64,000 bases of DNA from Tetrastigma voinierianum. Its lineage: Eukaryota; Streptophyta; Magnoliopsida; Vitales; Vitaceae. The notes under the pieces were generated by a model. The model saw nothing but the letters and a program-made list of their open reading frames with translations, did not search any database and was not told the origin of the DNA. Positions within the stretch are counted from its first letter, which is position 1. Every line of letters starts with the position of its first letter. Both the position numbers and the translations under genes were made by a program. The stretch lies in assembly GCA_016808115.1 (NCBI GenBank), contig JAEQBH010000650.1, positions 248,001 through 312,000 of the forward strand, given 5' to 3'. Positions 51,814 through 63,465 of this stretch are shown here, piece after piece.

Positions 51814-52086
51814 CTAATAAACTAGTCTATGCTCATAAGGGGATTCAAAGGTTTTTATAAGCACCACAATTCCACACTTGTGCGTACCATGCAGATTTTT
51901 CGAGCCATTCCATTGCCAACTCCTGAAGAATATTGTTTTATCCCTTGATGGTATGGTTGTTTTTTTATATCTAGCCAACTGTTCTTCTACATCTAGTGAT
52001 ATTGTTTTAGTCCTCATATAGTTCTGTAAAGCTTGTGGCACATGATGAACATTAGAATAGGTAGCCTCAATTTTTTGTTCACCCAA
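51814..52086 (-). pseudogene. Unrecognised protein fragment, 90 codons
   Basis: The minus-strand frame has balanced amino-acid use and no low-complexity sequence: around VPQALQNYMRTKTISLDVEE, then ARYKKTTIPSRDKTIFFRSW, ending with a stop at 51814. It lacks an ATG near its start. It lies between the solo LTR and the hAT element and is not part of either by orientation. It may be the last exon of a host gene or of an unknown element. I do not recognise the family. Confidence 0.4.
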
Positions 52087-52494
52087 GGTTTATGTTCATT
52101 TGAATTTTATTGTAAAGCTACAAAGCCCATACCTTTTAGGTCTTTTGACTCATTTTTAAGCTTCTTCCACCTTTTTGGAGAAAGTTTCAAAGTGTCTTAG
52201 AAGGCTAATATCATAAGCAGGAATTTTAGTCCTTTAGAAGTTTAGGCCCTGTTTCTTTACAGTTTTTGAGAATTGTTTCTTTGTAACAAGGAGAATCGAG
52301 AAATCTAAGAGAAAAAGTTTTGGTCCCTTTATTGCTTTTTCTTTTTCTTTTTTGAAAACAATGTTAACATGGAAAACAATAAATTCTGAGAACTAAGAAC
52401 AACTTTTAAATAACAGCAAATTGTTGTTATCTATTTATGTTTTCAAAAACTATTCTTGAGAACAGTTTAAAAAAATCAAAATTTTCATTGATGG

Positions 52495-52526
<32 letters not shown>

Positions 52527-52538
52527 ATAGTGAAAAAA

Positions 52539-52850
52539 ATGGAATCAAACTTCACTCCCCCTTTCTTTGGTCAAGATTCAACTGCAAACTCACAATCAAG
52601 TAGAAGCAAGACCGACCCTGCATGTGAACATGTTTCTAAAGAAACATATGCAAATGGAAGGAAAGCCTTGACGTGTTTGTACTGCAAAAAAGTTGCAAAA
52701 GGTAGGGGAATACATAGAATGAAAAAACATCTTGTTGGAGTGAAAGGGGATATTGGACCCTACAAATCCGTTCCTCCCGATGTTAGATTTCGAATGGAAA
52801 ATTATTTACAAGAGCTTGTGAGATCAGTAAAGGATCACAGAAGCTTATGA
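52539..52850 (+). pseudogene. hAT transposase, BED zinc finger exon
   Basis: The ATG at 52539 opens MESNFTPPFFGQDS. The finger is CLYCKKVAKGRGIHRMKKHL (Cys-X2-Cys, then His-X4-His), the BED type that binds transposon ends. The upstream 34 in-frame codons come from T-rich DNA and are unlikely to be coding. A stop at 52848 may be bypassed by splicing, or may mark decay: GGTGAG follows at 52851 and a TTAGCAG acceptor-like site lies near 52884. Confidence 0.82.
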
Positions 52851-52954
52851 GGTGAGAATTACATATTTGTGGTTGCTCATTAGCAGTTTGAGAGAGATAT
52901 GCCAAGATGTGAAGATGAGGTTGACAAATAAAAATTCTGATAAGCGACATAGTA

Positions 52955-53635
52955 GTGGGGAAAAGGCAAAAGTCAACAGTAGATAAATATTTTGCACCAA
53001 GAACCATTCAAGGAGCTCAACCTTCTATTAGGAGTGTATTAGCTGGGAAAGAAGCTATTTGGAGAGCTGATATGGCAGTTGGAAGATTCTTTTATGATGT
53101 ATGCATTCCGATTAATAAGGTGAATTCTTTCTACTTCAAGCCAATGTTAGATGGTATAGCTACAATTGGTCCTAGATATAAGGGTCCAAGTTACCATCAA
53201 TTGTGGGTTAATCTTTTGAAGGATGCTAAGAAGGAAGTTCAATTGCTTGTGAACTCTCATCATGAAGTTTGGGCAAGAGTTGGGTGTACAATAATGGGTG
53301 ACGGTTGGACAGACAACAAACAAAGAACACTCATCAATTTCCTTGTTTATTGTCCTCAAGGGATCTCGTTTGTGAAATCTATTGATGCTTATGATATTGT
53401 GAAGGATTCTACTAATTTGTTTCATTTATTTGATGAGATAATTGAGTGGGTGGGTCCAAGCAATATAGTTCACATGGTCACTGATAATGCAGTAAATTAT
53501 GTGGCTGCAAGGAGATTGATTTCTCGAAAGTATAAACATATTAATTGGTCACCTTGCGCAACTCATTGTCTTAATTTGATCTTTAAGGATATTTGTAAGT
53601 TAGACTGTGTTGCTGAACTTACAAGACGTGCATGA
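52955..53635 (+). pseudogene. hAT transposase, DUF659 core
   Basis: The frame holds GRFFYDVCIPINKVNSFYF, then GPSYHQLWVNLLKDAKKEV, CTIMGDGWTDNKQRTLINFL (first acidic catalytic region), NIVHMVTDNAVNYVAA (second Asp) and CATHCLNLIFKDI. This is the DUF659 part of the RNase H-like transposase fold, uninterrupted for 226 codons and the best preserved protein block in the window. It is separated from the finger by a frameshift and from the distal part by stops after 53635. Confidence 0.9.
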
Positions 53636-53639
53636 AAGG

Positions 53640-54300
53640 TGGCAATCTTTGTGTATAATCATATTGCTTTGTTGAGTTGATTGAGAAAAAGAGAAGATGG
53701 ACAGAGATTCTTTGACCTAATGCAACTCACTTTGCTACCACATTTATTGCACTTAAGAGTCTTCATGATCACAAGCATGACTTGCAAGCTTTGGTGACTA
53801 GTAGGTTTTTTGCGGACTCTAGATATTCAAGGGATAATAAAAATAAAGTTGTAGATAGTTGTGAATCTTATCACTCCCCTTGTATGCTTATTACGTATTG
53901 TTGATTGTGATGAGAGACCTTTGATGGGGTATGTGTATGAAGGCATGTATAGAGTTCGTTTGGGGATTAAGAAACTATTTAAAGATAACAAAAGACTATA
54001 CATGCCTTATACACAAATCATAAAAGCAACGTTGGGATCAACAATTGCGTAAAAATATTCATGCAACAACTTATTGGTTGAATCCATGTTTCCAATATGA
54101 TCATGAAAATTTTTGTCATAAGCCATCAATTATTGGAGTTGTCATGGATGTTATTGACTAAAAACTTAGACAAGGCAAACATCAGGTAATGCATGAATTG
54201 AGGTTTTTTCGTGATCGATTATAAAGTTTTGGAAGAGAGCTTGCTTATTCTTCATGTGAATTACTACAATCAGGTAAAAAAAGTATAAAAGATTATCATA
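53640..54300 (+). pseudogene. hAT transposase, middle part
   Basis: Blocks include FFADSRYSRDNKNKVVD (about 53810), ITPLVCLLRIVDCDERPLMG and the YEGMYRVRLGIKKLF block (53861-54052), then a YWLNPCFQYDHENF-like block near 54070. These are the expected sequence between DUF659 and the C-terminal dimerisation region. Several stops and frame changes occur. Confidence 0.8.
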
Positions 54301-54419
54301 ATGTGTTTTTGTTAATTACCATTTAATATTCAATAGTATGCTTTGACTCTTAAGTTTAAAATGCAAATTATCATATTTATAAACTTCTTAATGGTTTTTT
54401 TTTCTTTTAATGTGAAATA

Positions 54420-55128
54420 ATAACTAGATGAATGGTAGAGGCTGCATGGGTATAGTGCACCAAATTTGTAGAAGTTAGCAATTCAAATATTGAGTCAGAC
54501 TACCTCCTCTTCCGGATGTGAAAGAAATTGGACTGTGTTTGAACGTATACATACAAAAAAGGAATAGATTGGAACATCGAGGCTCGATGATGCAGTATAT
54601 GTTCATTACAATTTGCGACCAGCGGTATAGACATGAGCACGTTTTTAGAGCACATTTTGAATTTTATTTTATTTTAATATAAATGTTTGCATTGACAAGT
54701 ATGAATACATTTATGATTTTCTTTTTTAGATTATACAAAAAAAAAAAAAGAAAAAAAAGAGTTATGATCCCATTGATTATGAATGCATTGATGAAACCGA
54801 ATTTTGGATAATTGATGAGAATGAGCCGGGAGAGCTTGATTTTGAAGAATTAGATAATATTTTATATGAAGAAGAATCAATGCCAATACATGAAGTAGAA
54901 AGTTCAAGTTTGGCTACTCACATTGGTTAGTAGAATACTAGAATGTGGATTTATAAAATTTCAATAATTGGTAATTACTATTTTTTCTTCAAAAGTAATT
55001 TCTTATTGATATGTACTTGATATTATTTTTTTGCAGATAACGAGGATGCCAATGACATGGCTGTAGATGGGATTGATGTGCAAGACAATCAAGTTGAACA
55101 TCAATATCTAGAGTTTCAAAATGAATGA
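54420..55128 (+). pseudogene. hAT transposase, dimerisation region and acidic C-terminus with an intron
   Basis: QTTSSSGCERNWTVFERIHT with KKRNRLEHRG near 54495-54580 is the hAT dimerisation signature (SSSxCERNWSxFxxIHTKKRNRL). An acidic segment, YDPIDYECIDETEFWIIDEN, follows at about 54763-54825. An intron fits at 54926-55036 (CATTG/GTTAG to TTGCAG/ATAACG), and the final exon (55037-55128) encodes DNEDANDMAVDGIDVQDN and ends in a stop. Confidence 0.82.
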
Positions 55129-55249
55129 ACACATTTTTTGCCAATATGAACTTGAAGTTGTGTATTTTGAATACATAATACCTATTTAAGCATTGTGGTT
55201 GGCATTTTTGATATGGATAATGTGTTAATGATTATTTTATAATGCTTTT

Positions 55250-55504
55250 GTCCCTTTGAAATTCCAGTCTCCAAAATCTCCCCTTCCTAACCTTCCCAAA
55301 TATCATGATAGTAGAGCTTTGGAAGTATTTAGTTTGTTTAAAAAAAAAAAATTTAAATAGTTTAAAAATGAAAATAATGTCAAAACTAATGCATGAATAA
55401 TAACGTTGTAGTCACTGGCTATGCCATTGAATTTTTTTTTAAGTTAATGTCGTAGTTACTGACTGCTACATTACAAATGTTTGTAAAAATTTTTAAGTTA
55501 ATGT
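55250..55504 (+). repeat. Dispersed repeat, left part
   Basis: Same-strand similarity to 2560-2987 (CAGTCTCCAAAATCTCCCC; GTAGTTACTGACTGCTACAT). It is interrupted by the solo LTR at 55505 and resumes at 57601. The target duplication AATGT is part of this repeat. Confidence 0.6.
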
Positions 55505-57595
55505 TGTGAAACCTTGGAAGATCCAAATTTATGAGGAAGGGTAGAATGGTAAATTTCGGTCAAAATATGAAATTTTTATAGATCTCGGATGATGAAACGG
55601 ACTTCACTGTTGGAATCATCTCACGAAATCTAGCTACCACGTCGAATTTCATCAAATTGTGAGATAGTCGGAATTTCACGTTTTTCGAGGCATCGAGAGT
55701 GGTGTGGGACGCTTGGCACATTGTGAGTGGCTTAAGAGGTGCCACGTGTCATATATAGAATGAGTCAAACATGAGCTCAAGTGTGGGGCCATAGAAGACA
55801 CATCGCACCTTGTGAGTGGATGGAAATCCACTATTAAGGATAAGTGGATAAGGGGGGAATCCAAAGAGCCAATTAGAAGTGAACATGTGGCAAGTGAGAG
55901 GACATCTCACTTCTCCCCTATCTTCTCCCAACCGGTTGGGAGAGGGGGGAAGGAGAGAGAAAGAGTAAACCAAAAAAAATAAAAAAAAATAAAAAGAGAA
56001 AAGAAGGAGAGGTTTTAGAGAGAGAGAGAGAAAGTCTACCTTCTCTCCCAGATTTTAAACGATCGATTCAGTCGAATCTGACGAACAAGAGGCAAGTTGA
56101 TCCCCATTATAAAGAATTTTCGTGGAGTGCTTGGTATTGTGGAGTTTTGGCAACTCTGAGAGGTAGAGGTCTTTTCCTACTTGGTTATTCCTTGTCTAAA
56201 AATCCATGATATGGTTTTGGATGTTGTGAGGTCAGAAATGGCTATGGATTCTAGGTTCCACGAAATTGGGCAGGTGTGATGAGGCGATCCATGGATAGCC
56301 ATGAGACTAATTAATTGTTAAAAATAGTCTAAATTGCTTGTTGGACTAAAATGGTCCATATGAAATTGCTTGTTTGTGGTTGCTTGACATGAGGAGCATG
56401 AATGATGTGTGGAGGATAAAGCTGTTATTGCTTGAATTGAATGGCTTGAAATGTGTATGGAAATTGATATGTTAACTCATGCTAATTGATGTCTTAACAT
56501 GATTGTTTGAATTATATGAAATATAATTGTTTATGAGCCACTGGAATTGGATATGTGAATTAGCATCATTGCATTCATGTGCATGGTGACATCGTGGCGA
56601 GTCAGCTGTGGGTGCATGGTATGGTTATTCACCATTCGTGGTGAACGTGTGATGAGCTCGTGTTTCGGATGACGTCCAATAAATGACTCATGGTTTAAGT
56701 CATAAAATGAAATAGAATTAATATTGTGTTAGGCGAAGCGAAGAGTGCGTTAGCCTCAAGTGAAAAGCACAGGGAGTCGGGTGTAGGAGGCCGTGGTGAT
56801 ATTGAAAGGTCTGTATGGGTGTAAGGGCCAGCGGTGCTATTGAAAAAGTTACGATGGGTGTAAAGACTCACGGTTTAAATGGAATGATTTGTTGCCCCCC
56901 GAAAAAGAAAAACACCGCGGTCCTTAGTTTATCCTTAGACTTCTAGTTGGGTGATAGGAGTCGGGGTTGACTCGGATTAGTTACCCATTGGCACTAGCAT
57001 TGGGTATGGGTGAGTCGACAAGGGCTCGGTATATGGGGTCATTGGTACCACCAGTGACGATTGTCACACTTGGCATACATGTGGGAGAGAGACGGTGAGT
57101 GACTTGGGATATGGGCATGAAAACATCTAATGCATGATATAAGTCATTCCATGTGTGAATTGTAAATTGTATGGAATGTGGATGTTTGTGTTGTGCCATT
57201 GCATGTGCATTTTAGGTGGGGAGTAGCCCTAGTAGGAGAATTCATCTATTGGGCTTTGCTCACCTCGTCGTGGGATCCTTTAAAATTTCTGAGAAGACTA
57301 ACAACCGGTCGTGAGTCTGAAGAAAGGCCCAGGGTGGCCAACTTGAGAAGCATTTTGTAAATATATTAGAATAATCTGGTTTAATATATTTTGGCATGTA
57401 AAAGAGATGTATAAGAGTTGTACATCAAAGCTCTTATGAATTTTATAAGAAATGGGTTGTTCGTAAGAAAAATTAGCAAGAATGGATCTCATCTCTGAGG
57501 CCTTGTGGGTGTGATGTCAGGGACCGCTGGAGTATCCTGATTTTCAGCGAGGTTGACGGGTTGTCAACAGGACCTCCGGAAATTGGGGTGTCACA
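55505..57595 (+). mobile_element. Solo gypsy-type LTR with perfect AATGT duplication
   Basis: It starts TGTGAAACCTTGGAAG at 55505 and ends AATTGGGGTGTCACA at 57595, 2091 bp. AATGT is present on both sides (55500-55504 and 57596-57600). A CACGTG box (55743) and a CATATATAGAA TATA-like element (55750) are followed by a purine-rich leader (55930-56035). No coding sequence is present. The short frames inside (55560-55973, 56981-57492) have no domain. Confidence 0.92.
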
Positions 57596-57600
57596 AATGT

Positions 57601-58369
57601 TGCAGCTATTGATTGTGACATTGCTACTCACATATTAGTTTTGGTATTATTTTCATTTTCAAACTATCTTTGTAATGTAAAAAAAAAAACTAAATATATC
57701 CAAAACTCACGATCATGTACCTCCTCTGCTCCATCGGTTACAAATCTACCTAATAGGTTAGGGTTTGTTCCTATACCCTTCAAATAGTAGGATTCCATCC
57801 CTCGATACATAAGTAACATGTGTTGATTATCCACATTGACAAATAATTTTTATTGAATTTGCCAGCCTGGACATTGGGGCCCACCTCCGGCAAGATGGGG
57901 ACTATTTCTTACTAATTTGGTGCACCATCATAGGAATTGTTTCCTCATAATGGCCATTAACCGGTACCGAGATGGTCAACTTTTCATTTTTCAAATTATT
58001 CCCCCTCAGTTCATACAAACATAATTCTTCAAAAGTAATTTTATTATGATTCGATAAAGGATTGATTTTATTCTCCCAATATCAGTATTTTCCTTCAATC
58101 AATTTATGCTCCCTTTTTGTGTTAAAAAGTACCAAGAAAACGAAGTGAGTTGGATCATTAGTATCCACGTAATGAAAATATTGGCGTTTGAATTTGAATT
58201 TGATTTAGAAACTATCAACTATGAGAATTATATTCAGTTTTTAAATCATATTGAGAATATTTTATTTTAATTGTTTATATTTAATTTATATTTTTGAGTA
58301 ATTGAGAATATTTAATATTTTTATTTTAAAAAAGGTTTCTATATGAATTCATATTTTGTGTGCCTACAT
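57601..58369 (+). repeat. Dispersed repeat, right part
   Basis: 57601-57705 continues the match to the 2.6-2.8-kb repeat (CATTATTTTCATTTTC-like and CTAAATATATCCAAAACTC). 58060-58360 matches 22966-23270. The middle part (57706-58059) has no counterpart elsewhere in the window. No gene is seen. Confidence 0.6.
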
Positions 58370-60760
58370 TAGTGAAGTGTGAGAACAACAAACTATGAAA
58401 CCTAAATATACTATCTTAAGATAAATGATATATATCTGAAATTTATCATAAACTCATATAGTTTGCAATTGTTTAGATAGAGGAAGACCACACACACACA
58501 CTAGTGAGAACAATGGTCTAAATTTGCCTATTATGAGATTAATTCATTATTAAAATAAATAAATAAATAAATTATATTGATCATATTCTCTATATTTTTG
58601 GTAAGGGTAATTCTTGAAGCACATATACCATACCCCTTGGCAAGCTTAATTCCTTAGTTTTGGTTAAATAAAAATGGTCAAATGAACTCTTCTCTTCCAT
58701 TGCTTGGGGACAACCAACTTCTTTCTTTTTTTTCCTTGAGAACCAGCAAAACTTTAAGTTTGGGGGTGTTTGATCAGTGTAAAACTCATCTATGTTTTAA
58801 GTTTATTTCACATGCTATTTTTGAGTATTTTATGTCCATATTCATGTAAAACTCATAAAATTTCCTCTACACTTGGTTTTGTAGGATTCTTGATAGAAAG
58901 TAAGTGATTTGGCAAGAAATGAACAACACATTTCTAAAAGGAGTGTTAACCAAGTGTCTCACAACGCATCATTGTGAAGATGAATTTTTCTATACCATTT
59001 GGAACATCAAATGGTTCAACTTCATAATAGTTGCATTCTACATTTAAGGATCTTTCCAACAACACCTCACATGCCCAAATATGTGTTAAAACGAAGAAGT
59101 AATGGCCCCGACAAGTTGCAGAAGAAAGCAGGCTGCTGAGCAGAAAATCTGTTGCTACAAAGAAGGCAGAAGCTGAACTTCGGGTTCACCTAGGCGAAGG
59201 ATAGTTCGGCTAGGTGAAGAGCATCGGGCTGGGACAAAAATATTCCTATTTTCATCCCAATCATTGTCCCATTTTCAAGTGCACATATACTATACTTGTA
59301 ATAACTTTTAAAAAGTTGAGGAGAGACAATCGAAGGAGTTGGGAGAACACCTCTCGTTAAGGTTTCTCTCTCTAAAACCTTCCTATTTTTTAGTTTAGCT
59401 TAGGTTTTTATTTTTATTTTTAGTAGATTTTAGATTAGTTTTGGAGCATATTTTTTATTTGTATTGAAGAGATTTCGGTGTTGTGCTCAGAGATTCATAT
59501 TTCACTATTGTTAAGACAAATATTGAAGCTCAAATCACGATTTGTTCTCTCACTCCTTATCTCTTTATTTATTTCTTCATTTTCTTACTTGTTGCTTGAT
59601 TGGTGATGATTGGAATCCAATAATGGAACATTAAACACCCTCTAGGGGTGGGGATTAATTGTTGAACATTTAGATTTACAAATCTATAGTTTATTTTTTG
59701 GATTTGAAAACTGAATTTATCTTATTAGTATTATTTTTGTAATGAACTGTTCTAAGTATCAATGAAGTATACCCAAAAAGAGTTGTATATGTGCTCTGTT
59801 TTCAAGGATGCCTTTGAGTGACATAGAAGGATGTTTCGTGATGAAGCGATAATTTGAGGAGTATCTTAAAGTGATGCTCTTAGAGTAATGAACTCTAAAT
59901 AACTCGCATTTGATTGATAAAAAGGGTGAAGTTCTAACCTCCGACTTCAAGGTTCCCTTATGAGTGACAACAAAAGTGTGTTCTCGAGGCATAAGGACCA
60001 CCTGGTGATTTATTAGTTTAATATTTAGAGGTTTCATCTCAGTTTGGTTGAATGTTTGTGCTTATGTTTTTTGAAGTGATTATTCTTACCAAAGTGCAGA
60101 TTGAGGTACCAATTACATTGGAGGAGGCTTGTGTTACCCTGTCTGTGGGAGCACGTTGAATTTAGTCTTGAGAAATGGTTGATTAGTACTGGTTTAAGAA
60201 AGGCAACCAAATCTTAGAGGAAATCAAATCCTAAAAGTAGTTGCTTAAACACATGTTGTCTTGGTTTAGGAACATGGTGGTCTAAATAGTGAAATGTATA
60301 GTGGTTGAAGGTATTTCAAGACTATACTAACATACCCTTGGACAAAGGCAGAATCCATCTCACAAATGTTATGCTTTCAAGGAAATGAAAATTGATTATT
60401 AAATGATTATTCTCATCCCTAGTTCCTCTTTTCATACATTTTAGACTTTAGTAGTTGTTTGCTTAGTAGATTTTAGGATTAGTTGATTAATTTTAAATTA
60501 GTTTTTTTTTTTTACTTTAGTTAAATTGATTTTAATTCTCATCATATTTTGTCACCTAGATAGTGAGTAGGCCTTGTACTCAGGGTGCTCAAGTTCCAAT
60601 TAGAGAGAACCTCCAATCCTCGCGGGTACGATATCCGGACTCCTAGAGTCCACTTTATTACTTATATGGTCCGTACACTTACGAAAGGGGTTGAGTGTTG
60701 GTAATACTTTTCATTTAAGTATTTTTTTTTTAGTATATTTACTTTTTTTCAAATCAATTT
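58370..60760 (+). repeat. Retroelement-like non-coding DNA
   Basis: There is no protein domain. TTTGGGGGTGTTTGATCAG at 58758 and the segment near 60620-60700 (CGCGGGTACGATATCCGGAC, then GTACACTTACGAAAGGGGTT) are phrases common in long LTRs or untranslated parts of plant gypsy elements. Two insertion-free open frames (59759-60037 minus and others) show nothing. Family and ends are unresolved. Confidence 0.4.
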
Positions 60761-60829
60761 TTGAGTATTTATCACATTCACTTCCTTGGCATCATTTTCA
60801 TATATACATCATTTGGTCTCAACACAAAG

Positions 60830-62882
60830 ATGCAATCTTTCTTTTATTTTTCAATTACTAGACATGAAAACAATGTGGATTGATTGAAGATTTCATATTT
60901 TTTGGATTATTCAATTAAAAGACAAACAAACAATCCAAAATGAGCGAACTTTTTCTCTTTTTTAGATGTTTCATGCGGAAGTATTCTTTGTGGTATCTAG
61001 GGATGCCAAATATTCAATCTTTATTTTGTTTTTCAATTACTAGACATAAAAACAATGTGGATTGAACCAAGATTTCATATATATATTTTTTATTTTTCAA
61101 TTAGAAGACACACAAGTAAGTCAAAATGAGCGAACGTTGGCTTATTTTTTAGATGTTTCATGCGGAAGGGTCCCTTGTATACACAAGGATACCAAATATT
61201 CAATCTTTATTTTATTTTTCAATTACTAGAAATAAAAATAATGTCAACTGATCCTAGATTTCATATTTTTTGGATGTTTCAATTAGAAGACACTCAAGCA
61301 AGATTGATTGAGTGAACATTTCAACCTTTTTAAATGTTTAATTCGGAAGGGTCCCCTATGGTATCTAGGAATGCTAAAGATTCAATCTTTCTTTTATTTT
61401 TCACTAACTAGACATAAAAAAAAATGTGGATTGATTGAAGATTTTATATTTTTTGATTGGTGAATTATAAGACAAAAAGACAAGACAAAATGAGCATACG
61501 TTTGCTCTTTTTAGATGTTTCATGTAGAAGGGTCCCCTTTGATATCTAGGAATGCAGAAGATTCAATCTTTATTTTATTTTTCAATTACTATAAATAAAA
61601 ACAATGTGGATTAATCACAGGTTTCATATTTTTTGGATATTTCTATTAGAAGACAAATAGACAAGACAAAATGAGCAAATGTTTGCTCTTTTTTAGATGC
61701 TTCATACAAAAGGATCCCTTGAGGTATCCAGAGATGCTAAATATTCAATCTCTCTTTTATTTTTCAATTACTAGACATAAAAACAAAGTGGATTGATCGA
61801 AGATTTCATATTTTTTGGGTTTTTTTAAATTAGAAGACATAGAAACAAGACAGAATGAGCAAACATTTGCTCTTTTTTAGATGTTTCAGGTGGAAGGATC
61901 CCCTGTGGTATCTAAGAATGCCAAAGATTCAATCCTTCTTTCATTTTTCAATTAGTAGACATCATGGAGTTCTATCGTATTTTCTTCAACATAATAGAAG
62001 ATAAGAGGGAATCAAGGTCAATATCAACAATAGGGAGTTGAATGTATCCTTTATTGACTCTTCTGCACCTGAAGGTACACACCAGAGAGAGACAAGATGC
62101 ATTTCAACTCCCCTACTCTCAATTCCCTCACTATAAATTATCCACTTTCCATTATCCAGGTCCATCTCCATTATCGGGGACAATGGGGTATATAGAAGTT
62201 AACATAGATTTTTATGCCGAGGTTGATTGAACCTCTCTAAAAGATAAACACAGAGAGAGCAAGAAAATGGAAAATATGTTGATTGATCGACGATTTCATT
62301 TTTTTTTTTTGCATGTTTAAATTAGAAGACACACAAACAAGATGGAATGAGTGAACATTTCAACTTTTTTAGATGTTTCATGTGGAATGATCCCCTATGG
62401 TATCTAGGAATGCCAAAGATTCAATCTTTCTTTTATTTTTCACTTACTAGACATAAAACCAAAGTGGATTGATTGAAGATGTCATATTTTAAGATGTTTA
62501 AATTCATAGAAACACAAACAAGAAAGAATGAGCGAATGTTTTTTCTTTTTTAGATATTTCATGAGGAAGGGTCCCTTGTGGTATATAGGAATGCTAAAGA
62601 TTCAATATTTCTTTTATTTTCAAATTAATAGACATAAACATAATGTGGATTGATAGAAGATTTCATATTTTTTGGACGTTTCAATTAGAAGATGAACACC
62701 CAAGAGAAAATAAACGAACATTTGTCCTTTCTAGATCTTTCATTCGAAAGGGACCCTTATGGTATCCAGGGATGCCAAATATTTGATCTTTCTTTTATTT
62801 TTTATTTACTAGAAATAAAAACAAGTTGGATTGATCGAAGATTTCATATTTTTTAGATATTTAAATTCGAAGACACACAAAC
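60830..62882 (+). repeat. Satellite-like tandem array, about 182-bp unit
   Basis: Units start with ATTCAATCTTTCTTTTATTT near 60830, 61013, 61198, 61379, 61559, 61742, 61926, then (after an insertion) 62418, 62600 and 62783. Spacing is 180-184 bp. Each unit contains TTACTAGACATAAAAACAA, GGATTGATCGAAGATTTCAT, AGAAGACACACAAACAAGA, AATGAGCGAACG, TTTTAGATGTTTCATGCGGA and GGTCCCCTGTGGTATCTAGG in that order. Copies differ from each other by very roughly 10-20 percent by eye. About ten copies remain. The array is interrupted at about 61963-62270 and cut on the right by an LTR at 62883. Confidence 0.93.
61963..62270. other. Insertion of about 300 bp in the tandem array
   Basis: The unit starting at 61926 breaks after AATTAGTAGACAT and the array resumes at ATTGATCGACGATTTCAT near 62275. 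The insert has no similarity to the unit, contains ACACCAGAGAGAGACAAGAT and a 62-codon plus frame (62042-62230) without motifs, and ends in AAGAAAATGGAAAATATG. No inverted ends or clear target duplication are visible. Confidence 0.7.
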
Positions 62883-63231
62883 TGTAAAGCCCGTGAAAAT
62901 TTTAAATTTAAAATTTTCGAGATAAAGAGGCAACGGTAGTTCTGAGAATATCAGAAGAAAAGTTGGGATTTTCCTAGTCTCGGATGACAAGAAAGCGGTT
63001 ACTGCAGTTGGAATTTTCGTGAAAATTAGTACCAGTCAAATTTCATTGAATTAGGATAGTCGAGATTTCACGTATTCCGAGGAAGCGCGTGTCGGACGAC
63101 ATGGCGAGCCATGTGGATGACATGGCCCGACTATGTGGTGACACATGGCAAACCATGTGAGTCTGCAATGGCCAAGCCATGTGTCATAATGCATGTGAGC
63201 ATGCCATGTGTGAACATGCATGGCTCTTGCC

Positions 63232-63243
63232 ATGCCTATATAA
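63232..63243 (+). promoter_or_regulatory. TATA box of the LTR promoter
   Basis: CCTATATAAGGAG is a consensus-quality TATA box about 350 bp into the LTR, as expected at the U3/R boundary. Transcription would start roughly 30 bp downstream, so the purine-rich tract would be transcribed. Confidence 0.7.
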
Positions 63244-63296
63244 GGAGCTCACATGGGTTGTTGGTAGGAACAAGGGAGGCTCCGAGCCAGTCAGGT

Positions 63297-63465
63297 GGAG
63301 CAGCAAGGAGAAGAGGAAGGGAGGGAAGGAGAAGGAGGAGGAAAGGAGAAGAGAAAGGGAGGAAAGGAAAGGAGGAAGGGAGGAAAGGAAAGGAGGAAGG
63401 GAGGAAAGGAAAGATAAGAGGAAAGGGGAAGAAGAGAGGAAAAAGAAAGAGGAAGAGGAAGGAGT
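63297..63465 (+). repeat. Purine-only tract with GGGAGGAAAGGAAAGGAGGAA repeats
   Basis: About 165 bases are almost entirely G and A on the plus strand. A unit of about 21 bases (GGAAAGGAAAGGAGGAAGGG and variants) is repeated about three times in tandem between 63355 and 63415. Confidence 0.93.

Larger units (their letters stand above)
52243..55250 (+). mobile_element. hAT-family DNA transposon (degenerate)
   Basis: The coding remnants at 52539-55128 define the family. TAGGCCCTGTTTCTTTACAG at 52243 is a plausible left terminus, since AGGCCCTGTTT-type ends are frequent in plant hAT elements. I found no inverted partner on the right; the right boundary is set where a dispersed repeat starts. 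No 8-bp duplication could be confirmed. Confidence 0.6.

Noticed and set aside
57178..57492. Short frames in the 55.5-57.6-kb region as a host gene
   Set aside because: The region is a complete solo LTR with matching ends and target duplication; no frame exceeds 75 codons or shows a motif.
60830..62882. CRISPR-like array
   Set aside because: The repeated unit is the whole 182 bp with no unique spacers, and the context is a plant genome; it is a tandem repeat.
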